64,000 bases of DNA from Lunularia cruciata (taxonomy: Eukaryota; Streptophyta; Marchantiopsida; Lunulariales; Lunulariaceae): contig OX419762.1 in the NCBI GenBank assembly GCA_948567375.1, forward strand, positions 19,026,727 through 19,090,726, written 5' to 3'. Position numbers and translations under genes: made by a program. The notes below the pieces were generated by a model, which was not told the DNA's origin, did no database searches, and saw only the letters and a program-made list of their open reading frames with translations. Positions 1 through 10,860 of this stretch are shown one piece after another; positions within the stretch are counted from its first letter, which is position 1; each line of letters starts with the position of its first letter.

Positions 1-640
1 TGCTCTATGTGTGATAGAGAAATGTGGTAGCATGGCTGTAGTAATGCTTCTTGTAAACTCCCTCCTCTATCAAAAACCAACTCCAAAGGGCATCCAAACC
101 TAATGATAATACGCTCATAAAAAAATCTGCCAACTTCATCTTCATTCTTGTCCCTCAATGGTCTAGCCTCAACCCACTTGGTAAGGTAATCAGTAACTAC
201 CACAATGTACAGATTGTTCCTTGGGGTTCTATTGAAAGGACCTACAAAATCAATTCCCCACTTCTCAACAGGTCCTAGCAATAGAATTGATCTAAGTGGT
301 GGAGTGGAAGTAGATTTTCTTGCAAAAGAATGAAAAACAAGACAAGTTTTGCTATAATAAAGACCATCCTTGAAAATTCCTCTCCAATGGTAACCTGCAT
401 CTAGAATCTTGAAAGCAATCACCTTTCTTGCAAAGTGTCCTCCATACACTAAACCTTCATCAAACTCCTTTATGAGTAGGATAGACTCTTCCCTACCCAT
501 TGCTCTTTGAAGTAGACCATCTGCTCCTTGGTGAAAAAGAATATCCTCCACCATTGTGTAAGGTCTAGATTTTGTTGCAAGGGCCTTCCTCTCCCTAGCA
601 TGCATCCTTTTTGGATAGTTACCTCTTGTCACAAAATCCA
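1..640 (-). pseudogene. Integrase fragment of element A
   Basis: Reverse-strand translation near 270 to 60 gives an integrase core: a WGIDFVGPF start with the first catalytic Asp, the strand motif YIVVVTDYLTKWVEA, then RFGCPLEL leading to a DRG with the second Asp. After DRG the frame changes; a shifted frame continues with an FTRSITT-like segment. Upstream, at about 350-500, is the zinc-binding domain with GGHFARK, a YHW histidine and TCLVF, where the second cysteine of the CxxC pair is missing. The window edge truncates the core before the catalytic Glu. Clearly non-functional. Confidence 0.7.
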
Positions 641-644
641 CAAT

Positions 645-1229
645 CTACTTGTACTCCATTGGAACCTCTTGAGTGACTGAAGTTGTCATGAGCTCTTCAT
701 CCAGAAAGGAATCATCCACTAGCTCATCTCCATCATGATGATATGCCCTAGATAACAAATCAGCATTTGCATGTTTCTTTCCTGGCCTATCCTCAATAGT
801 GTAGTCATACTCAGACAAGAATATCATCCACCTTGCTAGTCTCCCTTTAACATTAGGCTTGTTGAAGATGTACTTCAAGGCCTTGTGATCCATGACAATG
901 GTGGATTTCCCTCCAATCAAGTAGTGTCTAAACTTCTTGAGACCAAAGATCACTGCCAACCCTTCTCTCTCCATGATAAAGTAGTTATTTTCTGCTGAAA
1001 CCATTTGCCTACTAGCATAAGCTATTGGATGATCATGCACATCTTGGTCTAATTGACTAAGAGTGAATCCTTTAGCAACATTGGAAGCATCAATGTAGAG
1101 GATGAAAGGCTTACTCCAATAAGGTTTAGCAAGAATTAGAGCTACAACAAGGGATTGCTTGAGCTCCTCAAAAGCTTTGAAAGCCTCCTTGTCTTCCAAA
1201 ATCACCATGTTATTTACACCCTTCTTCAT
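645..1229 (-). pseudogene. RNase H domain of element A pol
   Basis: An open stretch of 194 codons reads as a gypsy RNase H: KPFILYIDAS with the first catalytic Asp, PIAYASRQM, ENNYFIMEREGLAVIFGLKKFRHYL (given here as the family hallmark region around residues 85-110), and VMDHKALKYIF with another catalytic Asp. It ends in the connector GKKHANADLLSR before the integrase. It is the best-preserved part of element A. It sits directly downstream of the RT on the minus strand and is separated from it by a stop. Confidence 0.8.
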
Positions 1230-1237
1230 TTAGATGG

Positions 1238-2110
1238 TCAATGTATAAGCCTTGTTGGAAATGAGAAGATGAACCTCCTATAGTACCCAACCATCACCAA
1301 GAATGTGCATAACTTTGTCAAGCTTGAAGAGAATGGAAGGTCTAAGATTTTCCTCACCTTCTTAGGATCAATTGCTATTCTATCCTTGCAGATGATGTGC
1401 CCCAAAAGTAGACCTTCTTCACATCCAAAAATGCACTTCTTCGGGTTGAGTGATTCATTTGCCTCATCCAAGCATTGCAAGACCTTGATTAGGTGCTTCT
1501 CCTTGCTCCCATAGACACAAAAGTCATTCACAAATTTCCCAATGAAAGGTTCAAATACCTTGTTCATGAACCATTGGAATGTGGCTGGAGCATTGCAAAG
1601 CCCAAAAGGCATGACCTTGAAAGCATAAGTTCCCCAAGGTGTGGTGAATGTGGTGAGTTGTTGATGCTCTGGTGCAATCTTGATTTGGTTATATCCACTA
1701 TAACCATCTCCAAAACTATACCTCTCATGACCTATAACCTCCTCCAAGATCTCATCAATGAATGGCAATCCACACATACCCAAAGCTTGCCATTCTTTTT
1801 CTTCACAATGACAATTGGAGACACCCATTCTGAATTCTACACCTTAAAGATAAATCCGGCCTCCTTGAGCTTATCAATCTCCTCCTTCACAACCAAAGAT
1901 ATTTGTGGGCTAATGCGACATTGCTTTTGGTGGATTGGTCTTGCATGTGACTCCACCTCTATCTTGTGCTCCTCCAAGGTGACTTCCTTTAGATCCTTGT
2001 AATTTAAAAGCAAACACATGGATGAAATTGTGAAAAATCTCCTCAAATCTTACCTTCTCCTCCTTGGTAACATTTGGGCCATACTTGAGGGTAGATAACC
2101 TCCTCAAGTG
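1238..2110 (-). pseudogene. Reverse transcriptase of element A pol
   Basis: Reverse-strand frames give an N-terminal segment (HKIEVESHARPIHQKQ... up to KEEIDKLKEAGFIF) at about 2,046-1,837. The palm follows at 1,828-1,238 with YSGYNQIKI, TTPWGTYAFKVMPFGLCNAPATFQ and the active-site box FVNDFCVYG. The box should read FVDDF; the first catalytic Asp is Asn. Two frames must be joined. The segment between the CVD and PFIDEIL motifs, normally DYRxLN plus about 15 residues, is missing, so there is an internal deletion as well. The thumb motif GHII is recognisable. Inactive. Confidence 0.8.
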
Positions 2111-2517
2111 TCAATGGTGATTTATTTCGGTCCTTCAAAACCTCTAGATTAGATGCAAAATCCATAGCACACAAGGGATACACATCTGAATCAGATTCAG
2201 ATTCATCCTCCTCCATGGAAGTCTCCTCTTCCATACTTGTGTCCACACTTGAAGCTCCTTCTTTAGAATTTGATTCCCAATAATCAAAAGATGGTGTATC
2301 TTAATGTGAAGTGTTGGTGGTGTTGGTCATAAGAACTATGACTCTATGGTTTGATGGCCCAATCCTTAAGTACCTTTGTGCCATCGATCAGTTGTGTGTG
2401 CTGCTCTCAACCATGGCCTCCCAAGAAATAAGTCATAGCTTGAATCCTTCAAGACTTGGAAAGTCATGAGATTTTGAACTCCCATAACTGAAACTACCAC
2501 TTTATCCATCACCCCTA

Positions 2518-2850
2518 CTAGTCAAACTTGTTTTTTTTTGCCATGCTCACCACAAATGTTGAAGGTTTGGAGGGTATCATACCCAACTTTTTCATCAACC
2601 TTTCTGACATGGCATTGACTGTTGATTTTCCATCAACCAATGCATCCTTGATGTTGTGGCCATTCACTCTCACATCAATCTTGGAGGCATATTCACAAGC
2701 CTCCCATGGTGCTGGCTTTGCATCCACCACCCCCATTGATACTAGAGCTTTTACCTTCCTCTTCCTCTTGCTCCTTGTAGAACTCAAACCACCTCTAAGT
2801 TCCTTATTCAAAGTAGGATTCAAGGCAATCAATTAGCTCACTATGATGTT
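2518..2850 (-). pseudogene. Aspartic protease region of element A
   Basis: A 104-codon minus-strand frame contains NGHNIKDALVDGKSTVNAMSE followed by RLMKKLGM. This matches the flap and active-site region of the gypsy protease, where the active-site triplet is usually DGG or DSG followed by S/T. Here it reads D-G-K, so the site is altered. It lies between gag and RT as expected. No long frame links it to the RT: 2,110-2,518 contains only short acidic fragments (MEEDESESDSD at about 2,200). Confidence 0.6.
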
Positions 2851-2860
2851 AGCCTTATGA

Positions 2861-4150
2861 CTACCAACATCCTCCAAGACATTGTAGTTCCATTGTTTCT
2901 TTGATATCAAGAAGTCCTCCATCTCCAACTTCTTTCTTGGAGTCTTTTTTTTTATGGTGTTGAGGTACGAGTGCTCCTAGTAAACATAAGATTATCCTTG
3001 CTAGGAGTAAATCCTTGAGAGAAGTGCACATCCTTTGCAAAACAAGCTCTCTTCTTCTCTTGTGCCAAAAGCTCCAAATTAAGACTCTTGGAGTTTGAGT
3101 TTGAGTCTCCCTTCTCATACTTGCTCTCAACCATATCTATAGATGTTATCTCCTTACCTTTGTTTGAATTAGGAGCCACTTGGGTTTCACTACCTCCCTC
3201 TTTCTTTCTATTGGCTCTCTCACAACCCCTTCCTCCATGGTAAGTGGAATTTGAGCAATTCCTTTTGATATGGCCTCTTCTTCCACAACCAAAACAATTT
3301 CTATCATAGAAATTGTTGGCTAGTTGGCCTCCTTTATATGGATAGTTTCCATAACTCCTAGGCCCTCTCCCTAAATTATGAACCACTCCTCTCTTCTCCC
3401 ATAGTTGCACCACATTGATCTTGAGATCTGCAAGTTGTTTTGTGATGGTTTGAAGTGGATCTTTTGGTGGAGGTGCAAGAATGGAGCAACTACTACTTGT
3501 GGTGAAACCCTTTCCACCAAAGTATCAAAAGTTCCACCATACTTGTAGCCTTGAGGAGGATGCACAACCTTCTTCACCACCAAATCACTCACATCTCTTT
3601 CCAAACTCTCCTCCATATGAATTGCGATCTTGATAGCTTCAACCTTGGAAGAAGGTTTCTCATATCTCACCTTGCTCCTAATTTTTGGTCTCAATCCTCC
3701 CACAAAATTCTTGGTGAGCATAGCTCCTATGCCAATTATAGTAGTCTCCAAAGCATCCCCACCCTTCCTCAATATTATGCAAAATCTGGACTCTAACTTT
3801 TCCACTCTTTCAACATAGACTCTCACTTGCTCTCTATCTCCTTGCTTGAGAAAGGTGACTTTACTCATCAATCTCTCATTACTCTCATCTGGAAAGAAGT
3901 TCTCAATGAGTGCTGAAGTCAAACTCTCCAAAGACTCTTCTTGCCCATCTCTTCTTTCTCTCTCTTTTGGCATTCTGACTCATACCATATAAGTGCTGTA
4001 TCCTCAAAAGAATCTGGTAATAATCAAGCCCACTCATTCTTTCTCCTCTCATTATTTCCTATGCAAGCTCTCTTGAAGTCTCTCACAAAGGCCTCCACAT
4101 CTTATCCATCCTTTCCAAAGCATACCAAAAGTTTCCCCATCTTAACCTCT
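2861..4150 (-). pseudogene. Gag of element A with CCHC zinc knuckle
   Basis: Minus-strand frames at 4,150-3,371 read as a gag capsid: AFVRDFKRAC, then LLPDSFEDTALIWYE, then LESLTSALIENFFPDESNERLMSK and a VEKLESRF segment. The following frame at 3,413-2,952 holds a basic stretch and the zinc knuckle CFGCGRRGHIKRNC (C-x2-C-x4-H-x4-C), the nucleocapsid RNA-binding motif. Several frame changes and stops separate these parts. It lies upstream of the protease in the same strand. Confidence 0.75.
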
Positions 4151-4388
4151 CACTATCTTTCTTTTCTCTCAATTTTTCTTTTTCTCTTTTCTTTTCTCTC
4201 ACTCTATAACTATAGAGTATGTACATGAATAACACCATTTGAGAGTAATCTACCCTAGGGAACACAAAAGTTTCAGGTTGCTCCAAGATTTCCATAGCAA
4301 CATCAAATCCTAGAGTGCATATTAATCAAACCCTCATGGATAGTTTATCCATGAAAGATTATCTCCATCACCAATCTTGAAAACTAAC

Positions 4389-5690
4389 TTATGAAAGTGG
4401 TAGTATTTCTATAGTTATAATAAGACTCTCTCCAAGATCTATCACCTCAGTCTCCAAAAGTGTTTTTACTCCACTACACTCATGTCCTTTTGGAAGTCTT
4501 TCAACTCCACAAACCTCACATGACTCCTTGGTCTTAGATCTTCTCCCTCCCAATCTTGGTGAAGAAGGTCCAACATACAAACCCAAGTCAAGTAATCTTC
4601 TCCTTTCCCTCAATCTCTTGCTCTCAAAGGTCAATGGACATGAAATTGCTTTATGTCCCTTCTCTCCACATAGAAAGCACTTAGACTCACTCTTTCCTCC
4701 AAGTGGTGTAGGTTTTTAAATCCTCTCAACATTCTCTTCTAATTCTATTCTAAACTCTCTTTTCCTCAAATTCACCCCTATAATCACTTCAAACCATTGG
4801 GGAACCTTGCATAGTCTCAATTTCCACTCTTGATGACTCTCCATGTTCCCAAGATGAATCTAAACACTCAAACATGCTTTTTGTTGCTCTTAAACTCCTT
4901 GTGCATGAGATCTCAACTCTACATAATTGAACTTTCCTCACAATGTCACTCAAAGCTTTCCAAAAGTATATCACAATCTTCTAAAATTTTATCAACTTGA
5001 TCAAAATTTTAGGGTGTCCTTCCTTGAAAAATTTCAAATCTTTTCATCAAGCCACTTGGCCTATACACCTTTCTGTTCAACACACATATTTCAGATTTGG
5101 TCTCAAAACCACCCCCCTCACTTTAAAAACTCATAACTCTCTGCACAAAAATGATCTCTCTCTAATTTTATGTCAACTAGTAAGATACAATGCACTGAAT
5201 TTTCTTGAGAATTTTGAGTATAATCCAATGAAAACTGAAGAAATTGCAGACTATGTACAATTTTCCAAAGAGCATACAATTACGGGAGCAATTTACCTAT
5301 CAACTTTCAAAAGTTCTAACCTCATGCACATAGTAGCTCTCACAATAATTTCAAGTATGATAATTGAAAGATAATCCAAGCTATAATGTGTAGAAATTTC
5401 AAGGCCAGATCTCAAACTTGAGATTTTACCCATAATCACTTTAATCCCCAAAATTTGCAATCCACCTCACTCAATCTCTCCAAATCCTCTCAAGTGTACA
5501 AGATGTACAAAATCATCTCAAAGACATCATAATGAACTAAACTGTATAAAAATGGGTCCAAGTTCTTTAACATAAGTTCAACACTCTCCTCCCCTAAAGT
5601 TCTTTCCAAGTGAGCTCTCATAGCCTCTTTTTGTCTAATAGAGAATTGTAAGCGAAACATTATTTTGCCTTCTAGAGAGGTTTGGGCAAT
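4389..5690 (-). pseudogene. Extra zinc-knuckle reading frame upstream of gag in element A
   Basis: Between the LTR and gag is a further minus-strand coding relic. At 4,700-4,389 it reads through PTPLGGKSES into a perfect CCHC knuckle, CFLCGEKGHKAISC. A basic region and a second cysteine-rich motif, CEVCGVERLPKGHEC, follow. Farther upstream, near 5,650-5,490 and 4,974-4,789, are fragments such as RQKEAMRAHLERTLGEESVE and VRKVQLCRVEISCTRSL. Gag already has its own knuckle at 3.3 kb, so this is an additional frame. Ogre/Tat-type plant elements carry an ORF1 upstream of gag; whether this is homologous I cannot tell. Function unknown. Confidence 0.5.
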
Positions 5691-5701
5691 GGAACCAAAG
5701 A

Positions 5702-6398
5702 TGCAAGCCAACCTATCTCTCACTCAAGATGAACCTCAGATGGCTATTATGGTAGCGCACCATGGACTAAGAAGGCAAGGAGCCCCAACTCCATCATACT
5801 CCTCCAAGGCTAACACTCCAAGACTCAAGACTCAAGACATTGCTCACTAAAGAACTCAATGAGAGTGAGATAGTTGCAAATGAAGGATGATGAGTACCTC
5901 CTCATTCCTAGTTTATATACTTGTAAAATAATTACACACCAAAGTTACTTATTACTAGATTAACTCAAGTTACTAGGCTAAAAGTCAAGTAAAGTCAAAA
6001 AGTATAAAGGAATAACCATCCACATGGGCATATTCCACTAATCATGTGATCTTATCTTGACCCAACCACTAAGTCAAGGATTCCTTCACATGGGCTATCC
6101 TTGGACTATAGAAGAATCCAAAACAAAAAGACTTGTGGGTCCAAGAGTTCTCAACTCTTTCCACAAAGCCAAACACTTAAGAATAATACCAAGTCAACAC
6201 ACTAGATTCCAAAATAGTGGTGCTCATCTTTTCCACTTCCTCTAAAGTAAGGTCCCCACTATCTTAGCTACAATTAACTTTAGCTACTAATGACTAATGT
6301 AGAACTATCCTTTATCTCTATATGAATAATATTTCTAAGTACTTGTAATATTAAGTTAAATATTATAATACCACACACATGCACAAATAGGTGTTACA
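5702..6398 (-). repeat. Probable 5' LTR of element A
   Basis: On the minus strand the sequence begins TGTAACACC at 6,398, has a TATA-like box TATATAAAC at 5,919-5,911, and ends with CA at about 5,702. Three nucleotides later comes TGGTTCCATTGCCC, which starts with the TGG of a primer-binding site (complement of a tRNA CCA end). The partner LTR is outside the window, so the limits rest on these hallmarks only and could be off. No gene is seen in this stretch. Confidence 0.45.
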
Positions 6399-6818
6399 GC
6401 TCACTCCACACTCCCCCCACCAATCCTCCTGAATTAATCTCCCACCTTGAATCCTCAACCGCTTTGACTTCTCATCCAAAAAGTTCTCAATTCCCAACTT
6501 GGTCATAGATTGCTAAGATCAAGATCTTTGATACCCACTCCGCTTTCAATAGCCTAGATGAGAATAATAGAATCTCCTCTTCCTCTTTCTTAGGTCCTTG
6601 ATGACCATAGCCTTTGCCTCGTTTGATGGCTAATCAGTCAAGAAATCAATTCTCAACAAACAATGCCAATTTTCTCAACAACAACACATCTTGGCCAATG
6701 ACCTCACAAATTTTGTCTTTAACAACCAACATTACATAAACATTCCAAACAACAATGAATTATTTTCCATCCACTCCATCAGGGGAATCCTACAACAGTG
6801 CACATTGTCAACCAATTT

Positions 6819-7200
6819 GCTCTAATACCAATTGACAGTCCAATTTAGTAATACACACATAGGTTATGTATGCACCATGGTCTATACAAGAAAATACGTG
6901 GTTCACCTCATTGAGGCTATGTCACGAGAACACACGGTTAAGATTTGATCAGACTAATATGTCACTAAGAGCTTCTACTAGCTCACACATATAGTAGATC
7001 CGCCCCTGGACTATCTCATCACAATCAGACTAACTCTAGTTACTCAAGGCTTGAGTTAACTCCTAACATATTCTTATGGAATTAAAAAATATGAACAGAG
7101 TTGGATAAAATGAATCACCTTATGTAAAATATATCTTACATCATTGAATCAATACATATTGTTTATAGAAAATTAAATTGAATGAAATATTCATTATAAT
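6819..7200 (-). mobile_element. LTR end plus primer-binding site of a second minus-strand LTR element
   Basis: On the minus strand an LTR-like sequence ends in ...GACTGTCA at about 6,833. Two bases later it is followed by TGGTATTAGAGC (6,830-6,819), one mismatch from the initiator-Met tRNA primer site TGGTATCAGAGC seen in element C. The preceding sequence contains GAGGTGAACCACGTA (near 6,895-6,915), of a kind common near LTR ends. About 390 bp further on (6,450-6,410) is a purine-rich stretch, AAGGTGGGAG and GGTGGGGGGAG, directly before the LTR of element A. This may be a truncated or miniature LTR element. The start of this LTR near 7.2 kb is not defined. Confidence 0.4.
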
Positions 7201-7870
7201 AATTAATTAATTAAACTTTGCAAATTGTTATACAAGATGAATCTATTTTTTAGAATTACACTTTACTTTTAGATAAAAACAATTTATAAACTCTTTTCAG
7301 CTCTACTTGTAGAAAGCCTATAGTAGTTTGGGGAATTTTCAAAAAAGACATCAAATCAACTAAATAATTGTATAACAAGAGCAATTTGAATTGATAGATT
7401 CATCTTTTTTCATTAGATAGTTTGAAGAGCTGAGTTGGAGAGCAAGATTTTGGTTTTGGTTTTGGAGATTTTCATTTTGGTTTTAGAAAATAAAAACATT
7501 CAAAGAAAATAAATTAACTACATTGGAAGCAATTTTCAAAAAGTAAGTGAACTTATAATCAATATTGCTTACATTTTTGGATTAATATTTATAACAAGTT
7601 GAATCTTTCTCTATTATCCAACATTGTAGTGATTCTAATGCCATGCCATTTGTAGCATCGCATCTAGATTGCTCAAACTTTGGAGTATTAGTGTTGGTAG
7701 TTAGGAGAATTTGGCCGTTACTCATAGACTACTTGTTGACGGTCAGATCTTGTGTTTGGTGTACTGACCACATGGTGACACCCATCGTCACTTGCACCGT
7801 TTGCACCATTTGCACCGCCGGATGTGCAATCAATGAGACCTTAGGGTTGGAGACCAAGGGGGTATACTTT
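7201..7870. other. AT-rich sequence, no gene recognised
   Basis: AT-rich DNA without a convincing coding frame. A 76-codon plus frame at 7,643-7,873 has a threonine/cysteine-rich stretch but no recognisable domain. Confidence 0.5.
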
Positions 7871-7899
7871 TGAAGGGTAGCTTTAGAGAGCTCACTTCT

Positions 7900-8095
7900 C
7901 TGATGTTGAGCCTTTGAGTTCTTAGCTATGGTGGATAGAGGCCATCAAGCATCACCTGGATTCTCTTAGCTAGAATGGATGTTGCTTGACTGTAATTAGT
8001 ACCTAATTGTTGGTAGATTATTGAGTGATAGATCAAGTACTAATCTGATTGAAGTGGTGATTCAAGTTGTGTGAACAAATTGATTACATCAAAGA
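7900..8095 (+). repeat. Left copy of a diverged direct repeat flanking element B
   Basis: This stretch matches 15,480-15,655 in the same orientation. Shared blocks include TTCTTAGCTATGGTGGA (TTCTTGGCTATGGTGGA at right), TGGATTCTCTTAGCTAGA and GTTGTGTGAACAAA. The copies are visibly diverged, and similarity stops abruptly on both sides. They may be remnants of the LTRs or of terminal untranslated repeats of element B. Confidence 0.55.
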
Positions 8096-9248
8096 AGTGA
8101 AGTCAAAGGGAAATTGGGTGTAAGAATTGAGGGTGGTGGTAGTATCTCCAAGCCTCACTAATTTCTGGTAGCTTGATCAAGGTTCAGATTTTCCCTGGGA
8201 GTAATTATGTGCATAAGGTCTTTGAATTGACGCAGATTTGGTGATGAGGCAGACAATATATGGAAATAATGGGCAAAATTTTGCTGAGAAGATAATCAAT
8301 TTTGAGCAATGGTGTTTGTTTTGAACTCAAGAAGTGAAAGCACAATCAATTTGGTGCAAGTTGAGCTTAGAAAGTGAAATTGAAGGTGGAGTTGGGAACC
8401 TATCTCCATCTTTTCAATTTGGATCAATTGGGAAGTACACAAAGGATTTGACAATAAGCCAAGTCTAGGGATTTATGTCAGATTTTACATCAAATTTTGT
8501 CTGGATTTTATGTCTGGTTTTGGCTCAAGTTTGAAGAGCTTGGCCAGATCTGGGGAGATTTCTAAGTGGTAAGAAGAAAAGCCTCATTTGGCTAAATTTT
8601 GGTATTTAGAGGCTATAAAAGCCTAAAAGGGTCAGCAAGCCAACTTGTTGGCATGATGTTAGCTAGTTTAGAGTAGTTTTTGGTCATTGTTTGGCAAAAT
8701 CTACCCACCTTGCTAGATTATGCATAATAGGGTTTTACCCCTAGATCTTTGGTTCCTAAACTGGTGCCTTAGCCAATTGGTCCACCCTCACTTGTTATCC
8801 TAATGACTGTTTCACTATTATCTACACACATGTAGCTTTAGCTAGGAGAGATAGTTTGATCTAGTTCTTGGTGATCATGGTAGCTTAGGAAGTAGATAAC
8901 TACTATTATGTCAAATGCCAAATGGTGGTAGAGTCAATCCAGTGTTGATTTAGGAGATGGGGGTTTTGTTTAAATTTCTTTTGATTGGACCCCTTCCATT
9001 CTCTACTTCCTATTTGTGTGAGGTGCCTTGACTTTAGAGCATTGGTGCTCTAGTGTGCTCTTGGTAGTGAGGCTAGAGTGATGACCAGTCAGACTACCTA
9101 TGTTTCTCTCCAATGAGGCAGGAAGTGATGACATGCAGACCGTGAGATTGTGTGTTGTGATGGCAAGTTACAGGTTGCCCTTTCCCCTAGTGTGGTTGTC
9201 ATATTTAGAGATCAATTAGTTGGTGACTTTAGTTGGTGATATTGGCAC
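8096..9248 (+). other. Presumed leader of element B, no ORF
   Basis: About 1.1 kb with no open frame and no recognisable motif lies between the left repeat and the gag relic. By position it should be the 5' leader of element B. Confidence 0.35.
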
Positions 9249-10860
9249 TTGGTGGTGTTGGCACTTGATGGTGATTTTTGGTGGGATACTTACGGTGGTT
9301 TCGATTGCAGGGTAGTAGTTTTTGGTTATTTTGTCATGACAAAGTTCTTTGAGGATTCCAGAGGAGATAGCACTATAGTATGCAATGCGTTTACTTGGAA
9401 TAGCACTCAATATCAGCTTGTATCTCAAGTCCTAGTGAGGGAGGAGATTGACTCTAAGTTGGAGTTTGCCACAAGAGTTGATTTAGTTAAGAGTGCACTT
9501 GGTGTGTTTGCACTATTGTTGTGGGACATGGACAAGATTTATGGGGCCTCCAAAGGCCCCAAGCGTTACTCTGGTATAATGGGTACTATTGAATTGGATG
9601 ACTTCATCCAAGTGTTTGGTAGTTGGTGTGATATACAATAGATGCAAAGCTCGACTTTGTTCACACCCTTCATGGTATGGAAGAGATTGTTTCAACACTT
9701 GGAGGGTCCACCAATGGACGACTACCATAAGTTCAAGAGAGCTCACTTGGAAGAGATTGAGTTATGGAGAAAATATTGATCTTTGAACTATATCTCCATC
9801 ATTTTAGGCTTGGTTTCTAGGGGTAGATTGGTAGTACCCATAAGTTCTAGCTTTACTAGCATTGGTGGATCTCTTGGAGATTGTGCTACTATGAGTGGAA
9901 GTACTATTACAAGAGAAGGTGTATTATCAAGGTTTTAACCCCCATGGTGGAGTTCTTCCAATGTTTGAGACAAAACTACCAAGGAGTGCGGATTGACAAG
10001 CTGAGGAGTTTGCAAGAGCTCCATTGGAAGGTTAGAGAGAGCCTATACAAGGCATACACTCACAAGAGATGGTTGATCAGTTTTTACTCAAGGAGCTACT
10101 TAGGCCTATGTAGTCTGGTTTTGGTATAGGATACTTGACAATGAGTTGTGGCGTAGAGTATGTGATGCTACATTGTAACATGCTACTTCACCTACTTTGG
10201 TGGTGGTCTTTGGTTTGGTTGAGCATATTCAGCTCAACATGGTAGAGGGGAGACTGGTGACATTTGGATTTGGTAGGGAGACCTCATCCATAGTTGTTAC
10301 TTCTTCCACATTGCAACAGAGTGCACCACACCATGTCGGTTTTTGAGGACAAGGTGGATAGCCTAGATCTTATGGAGCAAGTGGAGGGCCTAGTATAACT
10401 AGTCCCTTACCTTCATTTTCAGGTCAGCAGTAGCCAATGAGTGGTGGTGTTGCTTGTTGGACTTGTTGTGGACCTCACCACATGAGAGAGTGCACTCAAG
10501 GCAATGGACCTAATACATTTGGCTCATCAGATCTAACAAAAAGATAGTGTTGGTCACACTAATGATCAATGCTTTGACCTACACCTAGAGTTAAGGAGTG
10601 GTAGGGCTATTATGGCTGGTGGTAGAGGAGCTCCAAGTCATGGAGGACAAGGTGGTAGAGGTGGTGGTAGAGGATCCACACTTGGTAGGAGTGCAATACC
10701 TACCTTTACTTCCAATATGACCATGGCTACTCAAATTGAGCAATTGGAGCAGAGATTGGCTAGCATGGCCATAGTTTACAAAAGATCAGATTCAAGTGAA
10801 TTCCACTTCATATGTTGGTGATAGAGATGCCTTGGATTTTATATGCGGAATAGCATAGGT
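9249..10860 (+). pseudogene. Gag relic of element B with zinc knuckle
   Basis: Plus-strand fragments include FFQCLRQNYQGVRIDKLRSL and LHWKVRESLYKAYTHKRWLI near 9,950-10,090, which read as gag capsid. A CCHC knuckle, CWTCCGPHHMREC, follows at 10,455-10,493. After it comes a Gly/Arg-rich RNA-binding-like tail (10,612-10,690, GGQGGRGGGRGS). Stops and frame changes occur throughout. The knuckle has correct C-x2-C-x4-H-x4-C spacing, so the assignment is secure even though the rest is eroded. Confidence 0.65.

Larger units (their letters stand above)
1..6398 (-). mobile_element. Decayed Ty3/gypsy LTR retrotransposon A (minus strand)
   Basis: Read on the minus strand from 6,398 down to 1, the order is LTR, extra ORF, gag, protease, RT, RNase H, integrase, which is the Ty3/gypsy order. 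Every domain is interrupted by stops or frame changes, so this is a relic. The integrase runs off the left edge, so the 3' LTR would lie outside the window. The protease region reads like the DGGS type seen in non-chromovirus plant gypsy elements (Athila/Tat), but the lineage assignment is tentative. No chromodomain can be judged because the integrase C-terminus is not present. Confidence 0.85.
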
